From: Methylococcaceae bacterium
Lineage (GTDB): Bacteria; Pseudomonadota; Gammaproteobacteria; Methylococcales; Methylococcaceae
Length of the DNA: 44,323 nt
Direction of reading: 5' to 3'
NCBI GenBank assembly: GCA_902812445.1
Contig: CADDZF010000009.1
Span: forward strand, 1-44,323
Shown: one piece after another, positions 16,925 through 25,550 of the stretch
Layout of the letters: each line of letters opens with the position of its first letter
How positions within the stretch are numbered: the stretch's first letter is position 1
Notes under the pieces: generated by a model
Told to the model about the DNA's origin: nothing
What the model saw: the letters and a program-made list of their open reading frames with translations, nothing else
Database searches by the model: none
Program-made: the position numbers and the translations under genes

Positions 16925-18358
16925 ATGTTAATGAAGTCCAATGAAAGCTATAGCTTTACCCTTAGGGTTAAGATCGCGAGCCGCGCCGGCATGCTCGGCG
17001 CCGTGGCCACCGCCATCGGCCGGGCGGGCGGCGATATCGGTGCGATCGATATTGTCGGCGTCGGCAGTGATTTTGTCATCCGCGACATCACCATAGACGC
17101 TGCTTCCAGCCAGCACGGCGAGGCGATCGTCGCGGCGCTGCGAGACGTCGACGGCATCGAAGTGATGAACGTCTCGGATCGCACGTTCCTCATGCACCTC
17201 GGCGGGAAAATCGAGGTGGTCTCGAAGATTCCCTTGAAGACGCGCGCCGACCTTTCGATGGCCTATACGCCGGGGGTCGCACGAGTTTGCGAGGCGATAC
17301 ATGAGGCCCCCGAGAAAGTCTTTACCTTGACGATCAAAAAAAACACCGTGGCCATTGTCACCGACGGGACTGCAGTGCTCGGCCTCGGCGACATCGGCCC
17401 GGCGGCGGCCATGCCAGTCATGGAAGGCAAAGCCATGCTGTTCAAGGAATTCGGCGGCGTGGATGCGTTTCCGATCTGTCTGGATACCCAGGATGCCGAC
17501 GAGATCGTACGCACCGTCAAGGCCATCGCGACGGGGTTTGGCGGCATCAATCTGGAAGATATCTCTGCTCCGCGTTGCTTCGAGATCGAAGCGCGGCTGC
17601 AGAAGGAGCTGGACATTCCGGTTTTTCATGACGACCAGCACGGCACTGCCGTGGTCGTACTGGCGGCATTGATCAATGCACTGAAACTCACGGGCAAGCA
17701 GATGGACCAGATTAAGATCGTGGTCAACGGCGTCGGTGCGGCGGGCGTGGCTTGCACGAAAATCATCATGGCCGCCGGTGTCCGCAACGTCATTGGCTGT
17801 GATCAAAGAGGCGCCCTCTATCGTGGCCGCCGAGAACACATGAACCCGATCAAGGAGTGGTACGCGGAAAACACCAATCCTTGGCAGGCGCGGGGTAGCG
17901 TTCATGACGTGATCGCGGGAGCCGACGTTTTTCTCGGCCTTTCAATTCCCGGAATCCTGACCGTGGAAGATTTGCGCCGCATGGCTGACCAGCCGATCAT
18001 CTTTGCTATGGCCAATCCCACGCCCGAAATCCTGCCCGAGGAAGCGATCCCACACGTCGCCGTGATGGCCACCGGACGCTCCGACTATCCCAACCAGATC
18101 AACAACGTTCTCTGCTTTCCCGGCATTTTCCACGGCGCGCTTGCCTGCCGCGCCGCGCGCATCAACGAGGAAATGAAACTCGCGGCAGCCACCGCCATCG
18201 CTGGCCTCATCTCCGAGCACGAGCTCCACCCCGAATACATCATCCCGTCGGTGTTCGACAAGCGGGTCGCAGAAGCGGTCGCCCGAGACGTTGAAGAGGC
18301 GGCTTTTCGAACGGGCGTCGCGCGACGCGATCGGGCGCATTCGGAGGCCGGATTCTGA
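16925..18358 (+). CDS. NAD(P)-dependent malic enzyme with N-terminal ACT domain
   Basis: The enzyme converts malate to pyruvate and CO2 with reduction of NAD(P). Residues ~8-85 form an ACT-like regulatory domain (LRVKIASRAGMLGAVATAI, then DIGAIDIVGVGSDFVIRDITIDA). The malic enzyme proper begins near residue 95 with KIPLKTRADLSMAYTPGVARV. Visible parts include KKNTVAIVTDGTAVLGLGDIGP, the metal and substrate site GGINLEDISAPRCFEIE with HDDQHGTA, and the nucleotide site VVNGVGAAGVACTKII. The ACT domain suggests allosteric control by an amino acid or other small ligand. ATG codons at 16925 and 16931 are both possible starts. The 245 bases upstream hold no gene, and the next gene (hflC) is convergent. 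Confidence 0.92.
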   Translation: MLMKSNESYSFTLRVKIASRAGMLGAVATAIGRAGGDIGAIDIVGVGSDFVIRDITIDAASSQHGEAIVAALRDVDGIEVMNVSDRTFLMHLGGKIEVVSKIPLKTRADLSMAYTPGVARVCEAIHEAPEKVFTLTIKKNTVAIVTDGTAVLGLGDIGPAAAMPVMEGKAMLFKEFGGVDAFPICLDTQDADEIVRTVKAIATGFGGINLEDISAPRCFEIEARLQKELDIPVFHDDQHGTAVVVLAALINALKLTGKQMDQIKIVVNGVGAAGVACTKIIMAAGVRNVIGCDQRGALYRGRREHMNPIKEWYAENTNPWQARGSVHDVIAGADVFLGLSIPGILTVEDLRRMADQPIIFAMANPTPEILPEEAIPHVAVMATGRSDYPNQINNVLCFPGIFHGALACRAARINEEMKLAAATAIAGLISEHELHPEYIIPSVFDKRVAEAVARDVEEAAFRTGVARRDRAHSEAGF

Positions 18359-18429
18359 CGACATGTCATGGACGCGCACGGCGATCGCGGTCACTGGATT
18401 TTGGCTCGCTGATCAGTGCGCAAAGTGTC

Positions 18430-19416
18430 TCAACGCGCCGGGCGCTGCGGGTTCGTCTGCTCAAAGCGCTTGAGCAGGGTGAAGAGATCACTGTCGGTTG
18501 AAAGGACGATGGTGGCCTCGCCATTGATCACCTTTCGATAGGTCTCCATGCTCTTCAGAAACCGGTAGAATTCAGCCGCTTCGGGTTTCTGGGTGTACGC
18601 TTTCGCATAAATCTCGGTGGCTTTGGCGTCCGCTTCGCCACGGATTTCCTGAAAGCGCTTGTAGGCCGTCGATGCAATCTCGTTGATATCCCGCTCCTTT
18701 TTGCCCGAGATGCGCGCGGCTTCGCCTTCGCCTTCGGAGCGAAATCGCTGAGCGATCTGCAGCCGCTCGCTGATCATGCGCTGATAGATGCGTTCGAGCA
18801 CCTCGGGGTTGTAATTGATCCGCTTGAAACGGATGTCGAGGAGCTCGATGCCGAATTCCGCCAGCTTCGGAGCGGCGGCCTCGAAGACGCCCTTCTCGAT
18901 TTCGACTCGTCCATACTGGATCGGACGCAATACGCCGAGCGTGCCGACGCCCGACAGCGCCGCCGTGACGGCTTCATCCTGCAGAGGCTGGCGATTCTTG
19001 TCGGTGCGCACGACTTCGATCAGCTCGTGCCTGGCGATTGCCGTGCGGGCTTCGCTGCCCAAAATGTCCTCTAGCCGGGACTGAGCGCTGCGCTCGTCCC
19101 GCAGTCTCAGAAAGTAGCGCATCGGGTCCGTAATGCGCCAGCGGGCGAAGGTATCCACCTGGACATAGGTCTTGTCCTTGGTCGACATCTCAACCATCGG
19201 GCCGTCCCACGCCAGATAACGCTTGTCGATGCGGATCACTTGCTGGATCAGGGGCAGCTTGAAGTGCAGGCCGGGATCAGCGACGGGCTCGCCGACCGGC
19301 CTTCCGAACTGCGTAATGATCGCCTGCTCGGTTTGATTGACGGTGAATGCAGACAGCAACAACACCATGCCGGCCAGGGCAAAGCCCGCTATCACAAGCC
19401 ATTTCAGCGAGATCAT
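18430..19416 (-). CDS. hflC: HflC, FtsH protease modulator (SPFH/band 7 family)
   Basis: HflC forms with HflK a large periplasm-facing membrane complex that surrounds and modulates the FtsH protease. The 328-residue protein has one N-terminal membrane helix (WLVIAGFALAGMVLLLSAF), then a band 7 domain (TEQAIITQFGRPVGE, PGLHFKLPLIQQVIRIDKR). A long helical region contains QMISERLQIAQRF-type and EGEGEAARISGKKERDINEI sequences. The start overlaps the hflK stop (ATGA at 19413-19416), so the two are one translational unit. Confidence 0.95.
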   Translation of the reverse strand: MISLKWLVIAGFALAGMVLLLSAFTVNQTEQAIITQFGRPVGEPVADPGLHFKLPLIQQVIRIDKRYLAWDGPMVEMSTKDKTYVQVDTFARWRITDPMRYFLRLRDERSAQSRLEDILGSEARTAIARHELIEVVRTDKNRQPLQDEAVTAALSGVGTLGVLRPIQYGRVEIEKGVFEAAAPKLAEFGIELLDIRFKRINYNPEVLERIYQRMISERLQIAQRFRSEGEGEAARISGKKERDINEIASTAYKRFQEIRGEADAKATEIYAKAYTQKPEAAEFYRFLKSMETYRKVINGEATIVLSTDSDLFTLLKRFEQTNPQRPAR

Positions 19417-20393
19417 CGGGTTTCCTCCGGCGGCCGGGTGGGTAAAGGCAGCATGGGCAGGATCTGCTGCACCGATTGATCCACGATAATGTCTTGTTTT
19501 GCCTGGGGCAAAACTTCCCCCAGCGTTTCGAGGTAGATACGGGTGCGAGTGACCTCCGGCGCCTTGACGTATTGCTCGAGCACGGCACCGAATGCGGCGG
19601 CATCGCCTTCGGCCTCATTGATGCGCTTGAACCGGTAGCCCTCCGCCGCGCGCACTTTTTGATCGGCCTCGCCACGCGCGCGCGGCACCGCCTTGTTGTA
19701 CTCCCCGTTGGCCAGATTGATGGCGTTCTCGCGGTCCTGCTGCGCCCGATTCACTTCATTAAACGAAGACTGCACCGGTTCCGGCGGATTGACGTTTTTC
19801 AATTGCACCTGATTGATGGAAACGCCGAGGCGATAGCGCTTCGCCAGCTCGCGCATGCGGCTGAGGACGGTTTCCTCGATCTCCTGCCGGCCGATGGTGA
19901 TGATCTCATCGACCGTGCGATCACCGATGATCTCGCGCATGACCGACTCGGAGAGATCGCGCAGCGTCTGTCCCGGCTCGCGCACCGCGAAGAGATAAGT
20001 CTCGGGCTCGGTGATGCGATACTGGACGACCCACTCGACCAGCGCCGAATTGAGATCGCCCGTGACCATGGACTTTTCTTTTTCGGGATCGCCGCCGACT
20101 TGATCCGGGTTGGTGCGGCCGGGAGTGGCCAAGCCGAATTCCAGCTTGAGCTGTCGTTGCGTCGGTACCTCGATGACCTCATCGATTCCGAATGGCAGTT
20201 TGAAGTGCAGCCCGGGCGGCACTTTCAGGATGAATTTGCCGAAGCGGAGCACCACACCCTCTGATTCGGCAGCAATGGTGTAGTAAGACGTCCACAAACC
20301 GATACCAGCCAACACGATGACAAGGACGATCGGCGTTGAAAGAGGTTGTGAGCCGGAGAACCATCGCCACCACAGTGCTTTCAAACGATTCAT
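19413..20393 (-). CDS. hflK: HflK, FtsH protease modulator (SPFH/band 7 family)
   Basis: HflK is the partner of HflC. The start is taken as the ATG at 20393 (MNRLKALWWRWFSGSQPL), giving 326 residues; an ATG eight codons upstream is less likely because its extra residues are not family-like. A membrane helix (PIVLVIVLAGIGLWTSYYTI) is followed by SEGVVLRFGKFILKVPPGLHFKLPFGI, GDLNSALVEWVVQYRI and INQVQLKNVNPPEPVQSSFNEV, all typical of HflK. The glycine-rich N-terminal tail of E. coli HflK is absent. In E. coli the pair follows hfq-hflX; here neither is present, and the gene appears to have its own promoter in the divergent region upstream. Confidence 0.95.
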   Translation of the reverse strand: MNRLKALWWRWFSGSQPLSTPIVLVIVLAGIGLWTSYYTIAAESEGVVLRFGKFILKVPPGLHFKLPFGIDEVIEVPTQRQLKLEFGLATPGRTNPDQVGGDPEKEKSMVTGDLNSALVEWVVQYRITEPETYLFAVREPGQTLRDLSESVMREIIGDRTVDEIITIGRQEIEETVLSRMRELAKRYRLGVSINQVQLKNVNPPEPVQSSFNEVNRAQQDRENAINLANGEYNKAVPRARGEADQKVRAAEGYRFKRINEAEGDAAAFGAVLEQYVKAPEVTRTRIYLETLGEVLPQAKQDIIVDQSVQQILPMLPLPTRPPEETR

Positions 20394-20756
20394 AGCTTGG
20401 CCTGTAAAGATCAACAATCAGCAAATGGTGGGAAGGAAGCGCTGGGCGCTGCCCTTGCAGTGCAAGAGCGGGACGCAACCGACCGGCGTTAGATTATCCT
20501 GGATCGCTCATCGATTCTATTTTCCTTGCCGACGGCTTGGGTGCGTATGGCGGGATGTTTATCCGCGTGACGGGGAATGTCAAATTTGCTATCATGCCAG
20601 CTGTCTACACAGGGACGTTGGTTCGACTCGTAAGTCTTGGGTAGCTTTGAATTCTGGACCGATACGGCGCCATGTGACGCGAGCTATCAAGCAGAAGCCG
20701 TCAGCAACGATTTATTGATTTTTTGCCGCAAGGCGAACACGAAACACGAGAAATTT
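20394..20756. other. Divergent intergenic region between hflK and the SmbP-like gene
   Basis: These ~360 bases carry no convincing gene. They must hold the minus-strand promoter for hflK-hflC and the plus-strand promoter for the small secreted protein. A candidate for the latter is listed at 20567-20595, which would leave a long leader of about 150 bases. Confidence 0.5.
20567..20595 (+). promoter_or_regulatory. Candidate sigma70-type promoter
   Basis: GTGACG (20567-20572) matches four of six -35 consensus bases. It is spaced 17 bases from TATCAT (20590-20595), which matches five of six -10 bases. It points toward the SmbP-like gene. The call is from sequence match only. Confidence 0.35.
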
Positions 20757-21125
20757 ATGAACATGAAAACTATATTCGCGGCCATGCTGCTCGCTGTCTT
20801 TTCTCTGAGTGTGGCTTATGCCGCCGGGGGTGGGTTGAATGAGGATTTCACAGACCTTCTTGCGCTTTCCCAAAAAGCGGTTGCGACCGGCAAGCAGGGT
20901 AATGCCGACGCGTTCCTACAGGACGTCGAGGCAGCGTTAAATCAGGCGAAGACTCAGAACGACCTACATAATTCTGTTTCGTTGGACCGGATTATCAGCC
21001 GATTAAAATCCGCTAAGGCCGCCGGCAAGGCCGGCAATCTCCCCGAAGGCACGGCGAAAGTCGAAGAAGCCATAAGCTATATGGGTAAAAAGCCAGCCCC
21101 CAAATTCGGCGGCGGATCGGAATAA
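20757..21125 (+). CDS. SmbP-like small secreted helical repeat protein
   Basis: The 122-residue protein starts with a clear signal peptide, MKTIFAAMLLAVFSLSVAYA followed by AGGG. The mature part is helical and built from two related units: one with ATGKQGNADAFLQDVEAAL, the other with AAGKAGNLPEGTAKVEEAI. The pattern of a helix, then GKxGN, then another helix is that of the SmbP small metal-binding family described from Nitrosomonas, where histidines repeat along the helices and bind metal. Here almost all those histidines are replaced; only one His is present in the mature protein. A periplasmic location is likely and metal binding is doubtful. A probable terminator follows at 21177. Confidence 0.7.
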   Translation: MNMKTIFAAMLLAVFSLSVAYAAGGGLNEDFTDLLALSQKAVATGKQGNADAFLQDVEAALNQAKTQNDLHNSVSLDRIISRLKSAKAAGKAGNLPEGTAKVEEAISYMGKKPAPKFGGGSE

Positions 21126-21176
21126 GCTGAGCCTGACTAAAGATTTTGGCGGGGCATGCCCCCCACAGTGTTAGCA

Positions 21177-21210
21177 AGAAACAGGCGGGCATGAGGTCCG
21201 CTTGTTTTCT
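21177..21210 (+). terminator. Probable rho-independent terminator of the SmbP-like gene
   Basis: AGAAACAGGCGG (21177-21188) pairs with CCGCTTGTTTTCT (21198-21210) with one G-U pair and one bulge. The 3' side is T-rich. It lies about 50 bases after the stop codon. Confidence 0.5.
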
Positions 21211-21809
21211 GGAAGGACCGATACCCGCGTGAAGGAATACCCAAGCGTTCGCTCTACGTAATCCCGCACTCCCCAAGCGAGCGCAGCCTGTTCATCAAAC
21301 TATGCGGCAAGGATCGATAACAGCCATTCCTTCGCCCGCCTCATCGGGCTGCATCTTTAAGCCAGCCCAACGAGCGAGTGGCGGCCTTCCGCAGCAGAGC
21401 GATGGCGCATGCGGCACGTCGAAAGCCACACGCTGGCGGCGATGTCACCGAAAAGGCGCAACGCTCTCGCCACTCGATGATGCCAAACGAGCTGCATAAC
21501 GCTCGGGACAAAACGCCTCGTCGAGCTTTCCGGGAGGTCCTGGCTGGAGCCTCGCAGGAGGCGCGTTCCCATCTATTGCCGATCTTCAAATCCCGCTGCG
21601 ATGGCGATCGCGTACCGAGCAGGCGTCGCTGGTGCGTCCTTGCCAATCAGCATCAGGATCGCCGGCGCCGGCTCTACCGGGCGCGAGCAGCGGATGGCGA
21701 CGGGATGGGCGGTTTCTGTTCTAGACTATAACTGCCGAGCAGCGAGCTGCCGCGCGGAAGCCGGACCCTCTCGCCCCCATCCTGGCATGGCAATCGATCG
21801 AGGAAATAT
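21211..21809. other. Gene-poor stretch upstream of the EamA transporter
   Basis: About 600 bases without a supported gene. Short frames on both strands lack ribosome sites and recognisable motifs. The only clear signal is the ribosome site GAGGAAA at its end, before the transporter start. Confidence 0.5.
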
Positions 21810-22733
21810 ATGTGGCTGATTTATGGCGCGTATCTGGGCGTGATCGCCATATGGTCGACGACGCCGCTGGCGATCAAATGGAGCAGCGAAGGCGCCGGTT
21901 TTCTGTTCGGCGTGTCATCGAGAATGGCCATCGGCGCGCTGCTGGCATTCGCGTTGACGCTGCTGATCTATAAACGGCTGGCCTTTTTCCGCAGCGCCGC
22001 GCTGACCTATTGCGCCGCCGCCGTCGGCATTTATGGTGGCATGATCTTTATCTACTGGGGCGCCCAGTTCATTCCTTCGGGCCTGATTTCCATTATTTAC
22101 GGTCTGTCGCCCATGATAATGAGCGTGCTGGCGCTCGCCTGTCTTGGCGAGCGCGGCCTGAGCGTGGTGAGAATACTGGCCATGTGCATCGGCTTGTGCG
22201 GCCTTGCGCTGGTTTTCGGCCAGCAGCTTCAGGTAAGCCAGAGCGCGGCTCTGGGCGTATTGGCGGTGCTGCTGTCGGTCATCCTGAATTGTGTCAGCGC
22301 GGTTTCGATCAAGAGGATCAATGCGAAATTGCCGGCGCTGATGGTGACTTCCGGCGGCCTGCTATTCGCCTTGCCGGCCTTTTTGTTCACCTGTTATATT
22401 GGCGAAGACACCTGGCCCGCCACCCTGCCGGAACGCGCTTTGGGGTCTATCCTCTACCTCGGCGTGATGGGTTCGGTCGTGGGATTCATGTTGTATTACT
22501 TTGTCCTGGCTCGTTTAACCGCCACGCAGGTCGCCTTGATTACTCTGATCACGCCGGTGACTGCTCTGTGGCTGGGCTGCTGGCTGAATCACGAGCAGAT
22601 CTCTGCTCTCGCCTGGTACGGCATCGCCTGCATCGTGGTGAGCCTGATCGTCTACCAATGGGGCGGTTGGATCGTCTGGCGCGACCGTCTGGCCGCTCGG
22701 AAATCATCGCTCAAGCTCGGCAACGCGCCTTGA
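21810..22733 (+). CDS. EamA/DMT-family inner-membrane transporter
   Basis: The 307-residue protein is almost entirely hydrophobic, with about ten predicted membrane helices in two EamA repeats, as in drug/metabolite exporters such as RhtA and YdcZ-type proteins. Typical features are the first helix with TTPLAIKWSSEG, FIPSGLISIIYGLSPMIMSVLA in the first repeat, and ATQVALITLITPVTALWLGCWL in the second. The substrate cannot be told from sequence. The ATG at 21810 follows a good ribosome site (GAGGAAATAT). Its 3' end overlaps the convergent kinase gene by 23 bases. Confidence 0.85.
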   Translation: MWLIYGAYLGVIAIWSTTPLAIKWSSEGAGFLFGVSSRMAIGALLAFALTLLIYKRLAFFRSAALTYCAAAVGIYGGMIFIYWGAQFIPSGLISIIYGLSPMIMSVLALACLGERGLSVVRILAMCIGLCGLALVFGQQLQVSQSAALGVLAVLLSVILNCVSAVSIKRINAKLPALMVTSGGLLFALPAFLFTCYIGEDTWPATLPERALGSILYLGVMGSVVGFMLYYFVLARLTATQVALITLITPVTALWLGCWLNHEQISALAWYGIACIVVSLIVYQWGGWIVWRDRLAARKSSLKLGNAP

Positions 22734-24282
22734 TGCGGGCGATCAAAGCGTCCCACTGCAGTTTCTGGCCGGTGTCGACAGCAATCGTAAATTCCCCTTC
22801 CTCCTCGGTCAAAGGCTCGCCAGTCCGCAGCTGGTGATCCAGCACTGCGAGATTCGCTTCGGAGGGATCCAGGCGTTTCGACAGGCGCTGCCTGATCCGC
22901 TCGCGCAAAACATCCTCGGAAGCCCGCACATCCAGCACGCAATAGGGTGCCCGCAAACGCTCCGCCAGACGCCTCTGCGCCAGACGCTCGCTCCGCCGCA
23001 AAAAACTGGCGTCGACGATGACCGACAGTCCGGACGCGATCAACAGGCGAGCCGTGTCCTCCAACTGCCGATAGGTGGCCCGGCTGATGGCGGCGCTATA
23101 AACGCCATCGCCGATGCCCGATCGCGTGTCGGCATCGCCAGTCAGCCCGCACAGCCGCTTGCGTTCCACGTCAGAGCGCAGACGAATGAGCTGCAGGGAT
23201 TCTGCAAGGCGCGCCGAGAGGTAGGATTTGCCGCTGCCGGAAAAGCCGTGAGTGATGAGAAGCAGGGGCTTGTCGCGGCGGATCAGGCCGAGCGCGTAAT
23301 CGACATAGCATCGATACTCGGTCATCAGCGATGCGCGCCTTGCCAGCTCGACGAGTTGTGCTTGGGCCAGCATGGCGATCTTCGCTCGCACCATCGCTCG
23401 GTAGCTTCGGTAGAAGTCGAAGAGCGCGAGCCCCGCGTAATCGCCCGTGATCTCGAGATAGCGGTTCAGCAGCCGGAAGGCGAGTTCCGGATGCCGCCTC
23501 ACTGAAAGATCCATGGCGGTGAACGCCAGTTCGCTGATGACATCGATCCAGCGCAAGTCTTCGTTGAACTCGATGCAATCGAACAAGGTGGGGCGGTCCT
23601 CGATCAATACGATGTTGCCCAAGTGTAAGTCGCCGTGGCACTCGCGGACAAAGCCGTCGCGCTTGCGCTGGCGAAGACGCGCCTCCAAGTTTTGGCAGGC
23701 CTTGACGCTCCAGCTCTGCAGCGCCTTCAGGTCATTGCTATCCGAGGACTGTTCGAGCAAGGGGCCGATCTGCGCAAAGTTCTCCGCCACCGCAGCGCGG
23801 ATGTTCTCGGGCAGGCCATGAGGGTCTTCCGCGGTCGATCGCGCGATGGCGGCGTGAAACGCTGCGACAGTTTCGGCCAGCCGGTCGATGTGCTGCGATT
23901 CGAGCCGGTTCGCTGCGATCAGGCGAGTGAACAGCCGCCCATCGTCAAATTGGCGCATTTTGATGGCATATTCGACCACCTCGCCCGTACCGTCCATGCG
24001 GGGCTGGCGAGGGCTGCCGGTAATCGCCAGGACGTCGAGATAGAGTTCTGCCGCGAACCGCCGATTCAGCCGAAGTTCTTCCAGACAGAAAAAGTGGCGT
24101 TTCTCCAGCGTCGAGAAATCGAGAAAACCGAAATCGACCGGTTTTTTTATCTTGTAGGCGTAGGTACCGGTCAGCAGCAGCCAGGAGATATGCGTCTCGA
24201 TCAGCCGCACCTCGGCCACCGGATGGTCATAAGCGTCAGGGCGCTTCAGCGCATCGATCAACGGAGGGGCGTGTTCAGGCAC
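22711..24282 (-). CDS. Fusion of aminoglycoside-phosphotransferase-like kinase and P-loop kinase domains
   Basis: The 523-residue protein has two parts. Residues ~30-310 resemble the APH/choline kinase fold: YAYKIKKPVDFGFLDFS near the ATP-binding lysine, the catalytic loop RECHGDLHLGNIVL, and the metal-binding CIEFNEDLRWIDV. Residues ~340-520 are a zeta-toxin/gluconate-kinase-like P-loop NTPase with HGFSGSGKSYLS as Walker A, then DASFLRRSERLAQRR. Such fusions are widespread in proteobacteria but poorly characterised, and the substrate is unknown. It overlaps the end of rnd by 8 bases and is likely co-transcribed after it. Its 3' end overlaps the convergent EamA gene. Confidence 0.85.
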   Translation of the reverse strand: MPEHAPPLIDALKRPDAYDHPVAEVRLIETHISWLLLTGTYAYKIKKPVDFGFLDFSTLEKRHFFCLEELRLNRRFAAELYLDVLAITGSPRQPRMDGTGEVVEYAIKMRQFDDGRLFTRLIAANRLESQHIDRLAETVAAFHAAIARSTAEDPHGLPENIRAAVAENFAQIGPLLEQSSDSNDLKALQSWSVKACQNLEARLRQRKRDGFVRECHGDLHLGNIVLIEDRPTLFDCIEFNEDLRWIDVISELAFTAMDLSVRRHPELAFRLLNRYLEITGDYAGLALFDFYRSYRAMVRAKIAMLAQAQLVELARRASLMTEYRCYVDYALGLIRRDKPLLLITHGFSGSGKSYLSARLAESLQLIRLRSDVERKRLCGLTGDADTRSGIGDGVYSAAISRATYRQLEDTARLLIASGLSVIVDASFLRRSERLAQRRLAERLRAPYCVLDVRASEDVLRERIRQRLSKRLDPSEANLAVLDHQLRTGEPLTEEEGEFTIAVDTGQKLQWDALIARIKARCRA

Positions 24283-25438
24283 GTTCGTTCACCTGCAATT
24301 GGCCGCGTACGACGCTGAGACTGCGCGCTCCCTGCAAGATCGCGTCGAGCTCATCGCCGACCAGATTCTTGCGCCAGCCGGTTCGCAGCCTACAGTGCTC
24401 CGGGTCGTCCAGTAACTGCTCCAGCTCCTTCCTGCCGCCGATGACCGCCGGGTGCAACCGATTCCGGTCGGCAATGAGCCGGACGACACCCATGAGCACA
24501 TCCAGCAGAGCCTCCTGCTCGACGCTTCTGCGCACCGGCTTCGGCCGGGCTGCCACGTCGTTCGGCAGCCGGCTTTGCGCTTCCCGAATCAGCTGGCAGA
24601 GCTGGTTGCCATGACGCCTCACCACGCGTTCGCTCAAGCCACGCAGCGAGGAAAGTGCTTCCACGGAATTCGGCTGCATGCGCGCGAGGTCTACGATCAC
24701 ATCGTCGCGCAACAGCCAATTGCGTGGCAAGTCCTGCTTGCGCGCCACCTCCTCGCGCCAGGCCGCCAGAGCCTGCAGGACCGAGAGCTGGGCGCCTTTT
24801 AGCTGATACGCCGCAGTGATGCGCTGCCAAGCCAGCTCGGGCCGGTTCTCGTACAGAGAGGAACTGATGAGCTTGTTAAAATCATCCTCGAGCCACTCGA
24901 GCCGCGCCAGCTCTCCTAACTGTTCGCTCAGTTTCTGGTAGATCATGCCGAGATAGATCACATCGTCCGCCGCGTAGCGCAACTGCTCCTGCGACAAGGG
25001 ACGCCGCGACCAGTCGGTGCGCGAGTGAGCCTTGTTCAATTGCCTGCCAAGCAGTTCATAGACCAGCGCGGCATAGCTGATCTGCTCGGGATATCCGAGC
25101 AGAGGCGCGGCGATCTGCGTGTCGAAGATGGGGAACGGCAGCTTACCCCACAGATGGTAAAAAATTTCCAGATCCTGCCGACCGGCGTGAAATACTTTGA
25201 CGATGTCTGGAGCATAAATGAGCTCGAGCAGGGGCGTCAGGGTGGTGATCGCCAATGGGTCGATGCAAATCACGCGGGTGTCGGTCGCGATCTGCAGCAG
25301 ACAGAATTTGGGAAAGTAGGTTTTTTCGCGCAGAAACTCCGTATCCAGCGCCAGCCAGCCGCTGTGCGTCAGCGAATGGCATAACTCTGCAAGCTGCTCG
25401 GAGGTGTCGATATAGTCGACGGAATAATGGATATTCAT
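24275..25438 (-). CDS. rnd: Ribonuclease D
   Basis: RNase D is a 3'-5' exoribonuclease acting in tRNA 3' maturation. The 387-residue protein has the DEDD exonuclease core: LALDTEFLREKTYFPKFCLLQI (ExoI), FHAGRQDLEIFYHLWG (ExoII) and YAADDVIYLGMIYQKL (ExoIII). A first HRDC-type domain lies near residues 210-290 (QALAAWREEVARKQDLPRNWL) and a second, weaker helical region lies near the end. It is divergent from the etf operon across a 112-base region. Confidence 0.93.
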   Translation of the reverse strand: MNIHYSVDYIDTSEQLAELCHSLTHSGWLALDTEFLREKTYFPKFCLLQIATDTRVICIDPLAITTLTPLLELIYAPDIVKVFHAGRQDLEIFYHLWGKLPFPIFDTQIAAPLLGYPEQISYAALVYELLGRQLNKAHSRTDWSRRPLSQEQLRYAADDVIYLGMIYQKLSEQLGELARLEWLEDDFNKLISSSLYENRPELAWQRITAAYQLKGAQLSVLQALAAWREEVARKQDLPRNWLLRDDVIVDLARMQPNSVEALSSLRGLSERVVRRHGNQLCQLIREAQSRLPNDVAARPKPVRRSVEQEALLDVLMGVVRLIADRNRLHPAVIGGRKELEQLLDDPEHCRLRTGWRKNLVGDELDAILQGARSLSVVRGQLQVNERA

Positions 25439-25446
25439 GGCCGGTG

Positions 25447-25476
25447 TTGGGCTCGCAATGGCAAGAACGGTATGAT
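25447..25476 (+). promoter_or_regulatory. Candidate promoter of the etf operon
   Basis: TTGGGC (25447-25452), an 18-base spacer and TATGAT (25471-25476), the last matching five of six -10 bases. It lies 75 bases before the etfB start in the divergent gap to rnd. The match is moderate and based on sequence only. Confidence 0.3.
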
Positions 25477-25550
25477 AGCCCGATAATCAACCGAGCTTAC
25501 AGAAGATTGGCGAAACGGCCGCAGAGGCGCTGAGGTAGCGAGGAGCAAGC

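Noticed and set aside
16928-17905. A 325-residue minus-strand open frame opposite the malic enzyme
   Set aside because: It mirrors the codon pattern of the GC-rich gene on the other strand; the malic enzyme motifs decide.
19476-20264. A 262-residue plus-strand open frame opposite hflK
   Set aside because: HflK is unambiguous, and this frame has no recognisable motif.
21152-21163. GGGGCATGCCCC palindrome after the SmbP-like gene
   Set aside because: It is short and not followed by T residues; the hairpin at 21177 is the better terminator.
23171-23641. A 156-residue minus-strand open frame inside the APH/P-loop fusion gene
   Set aside because: It is in a different frame from the well-supported kinase fusion and carries no motif.
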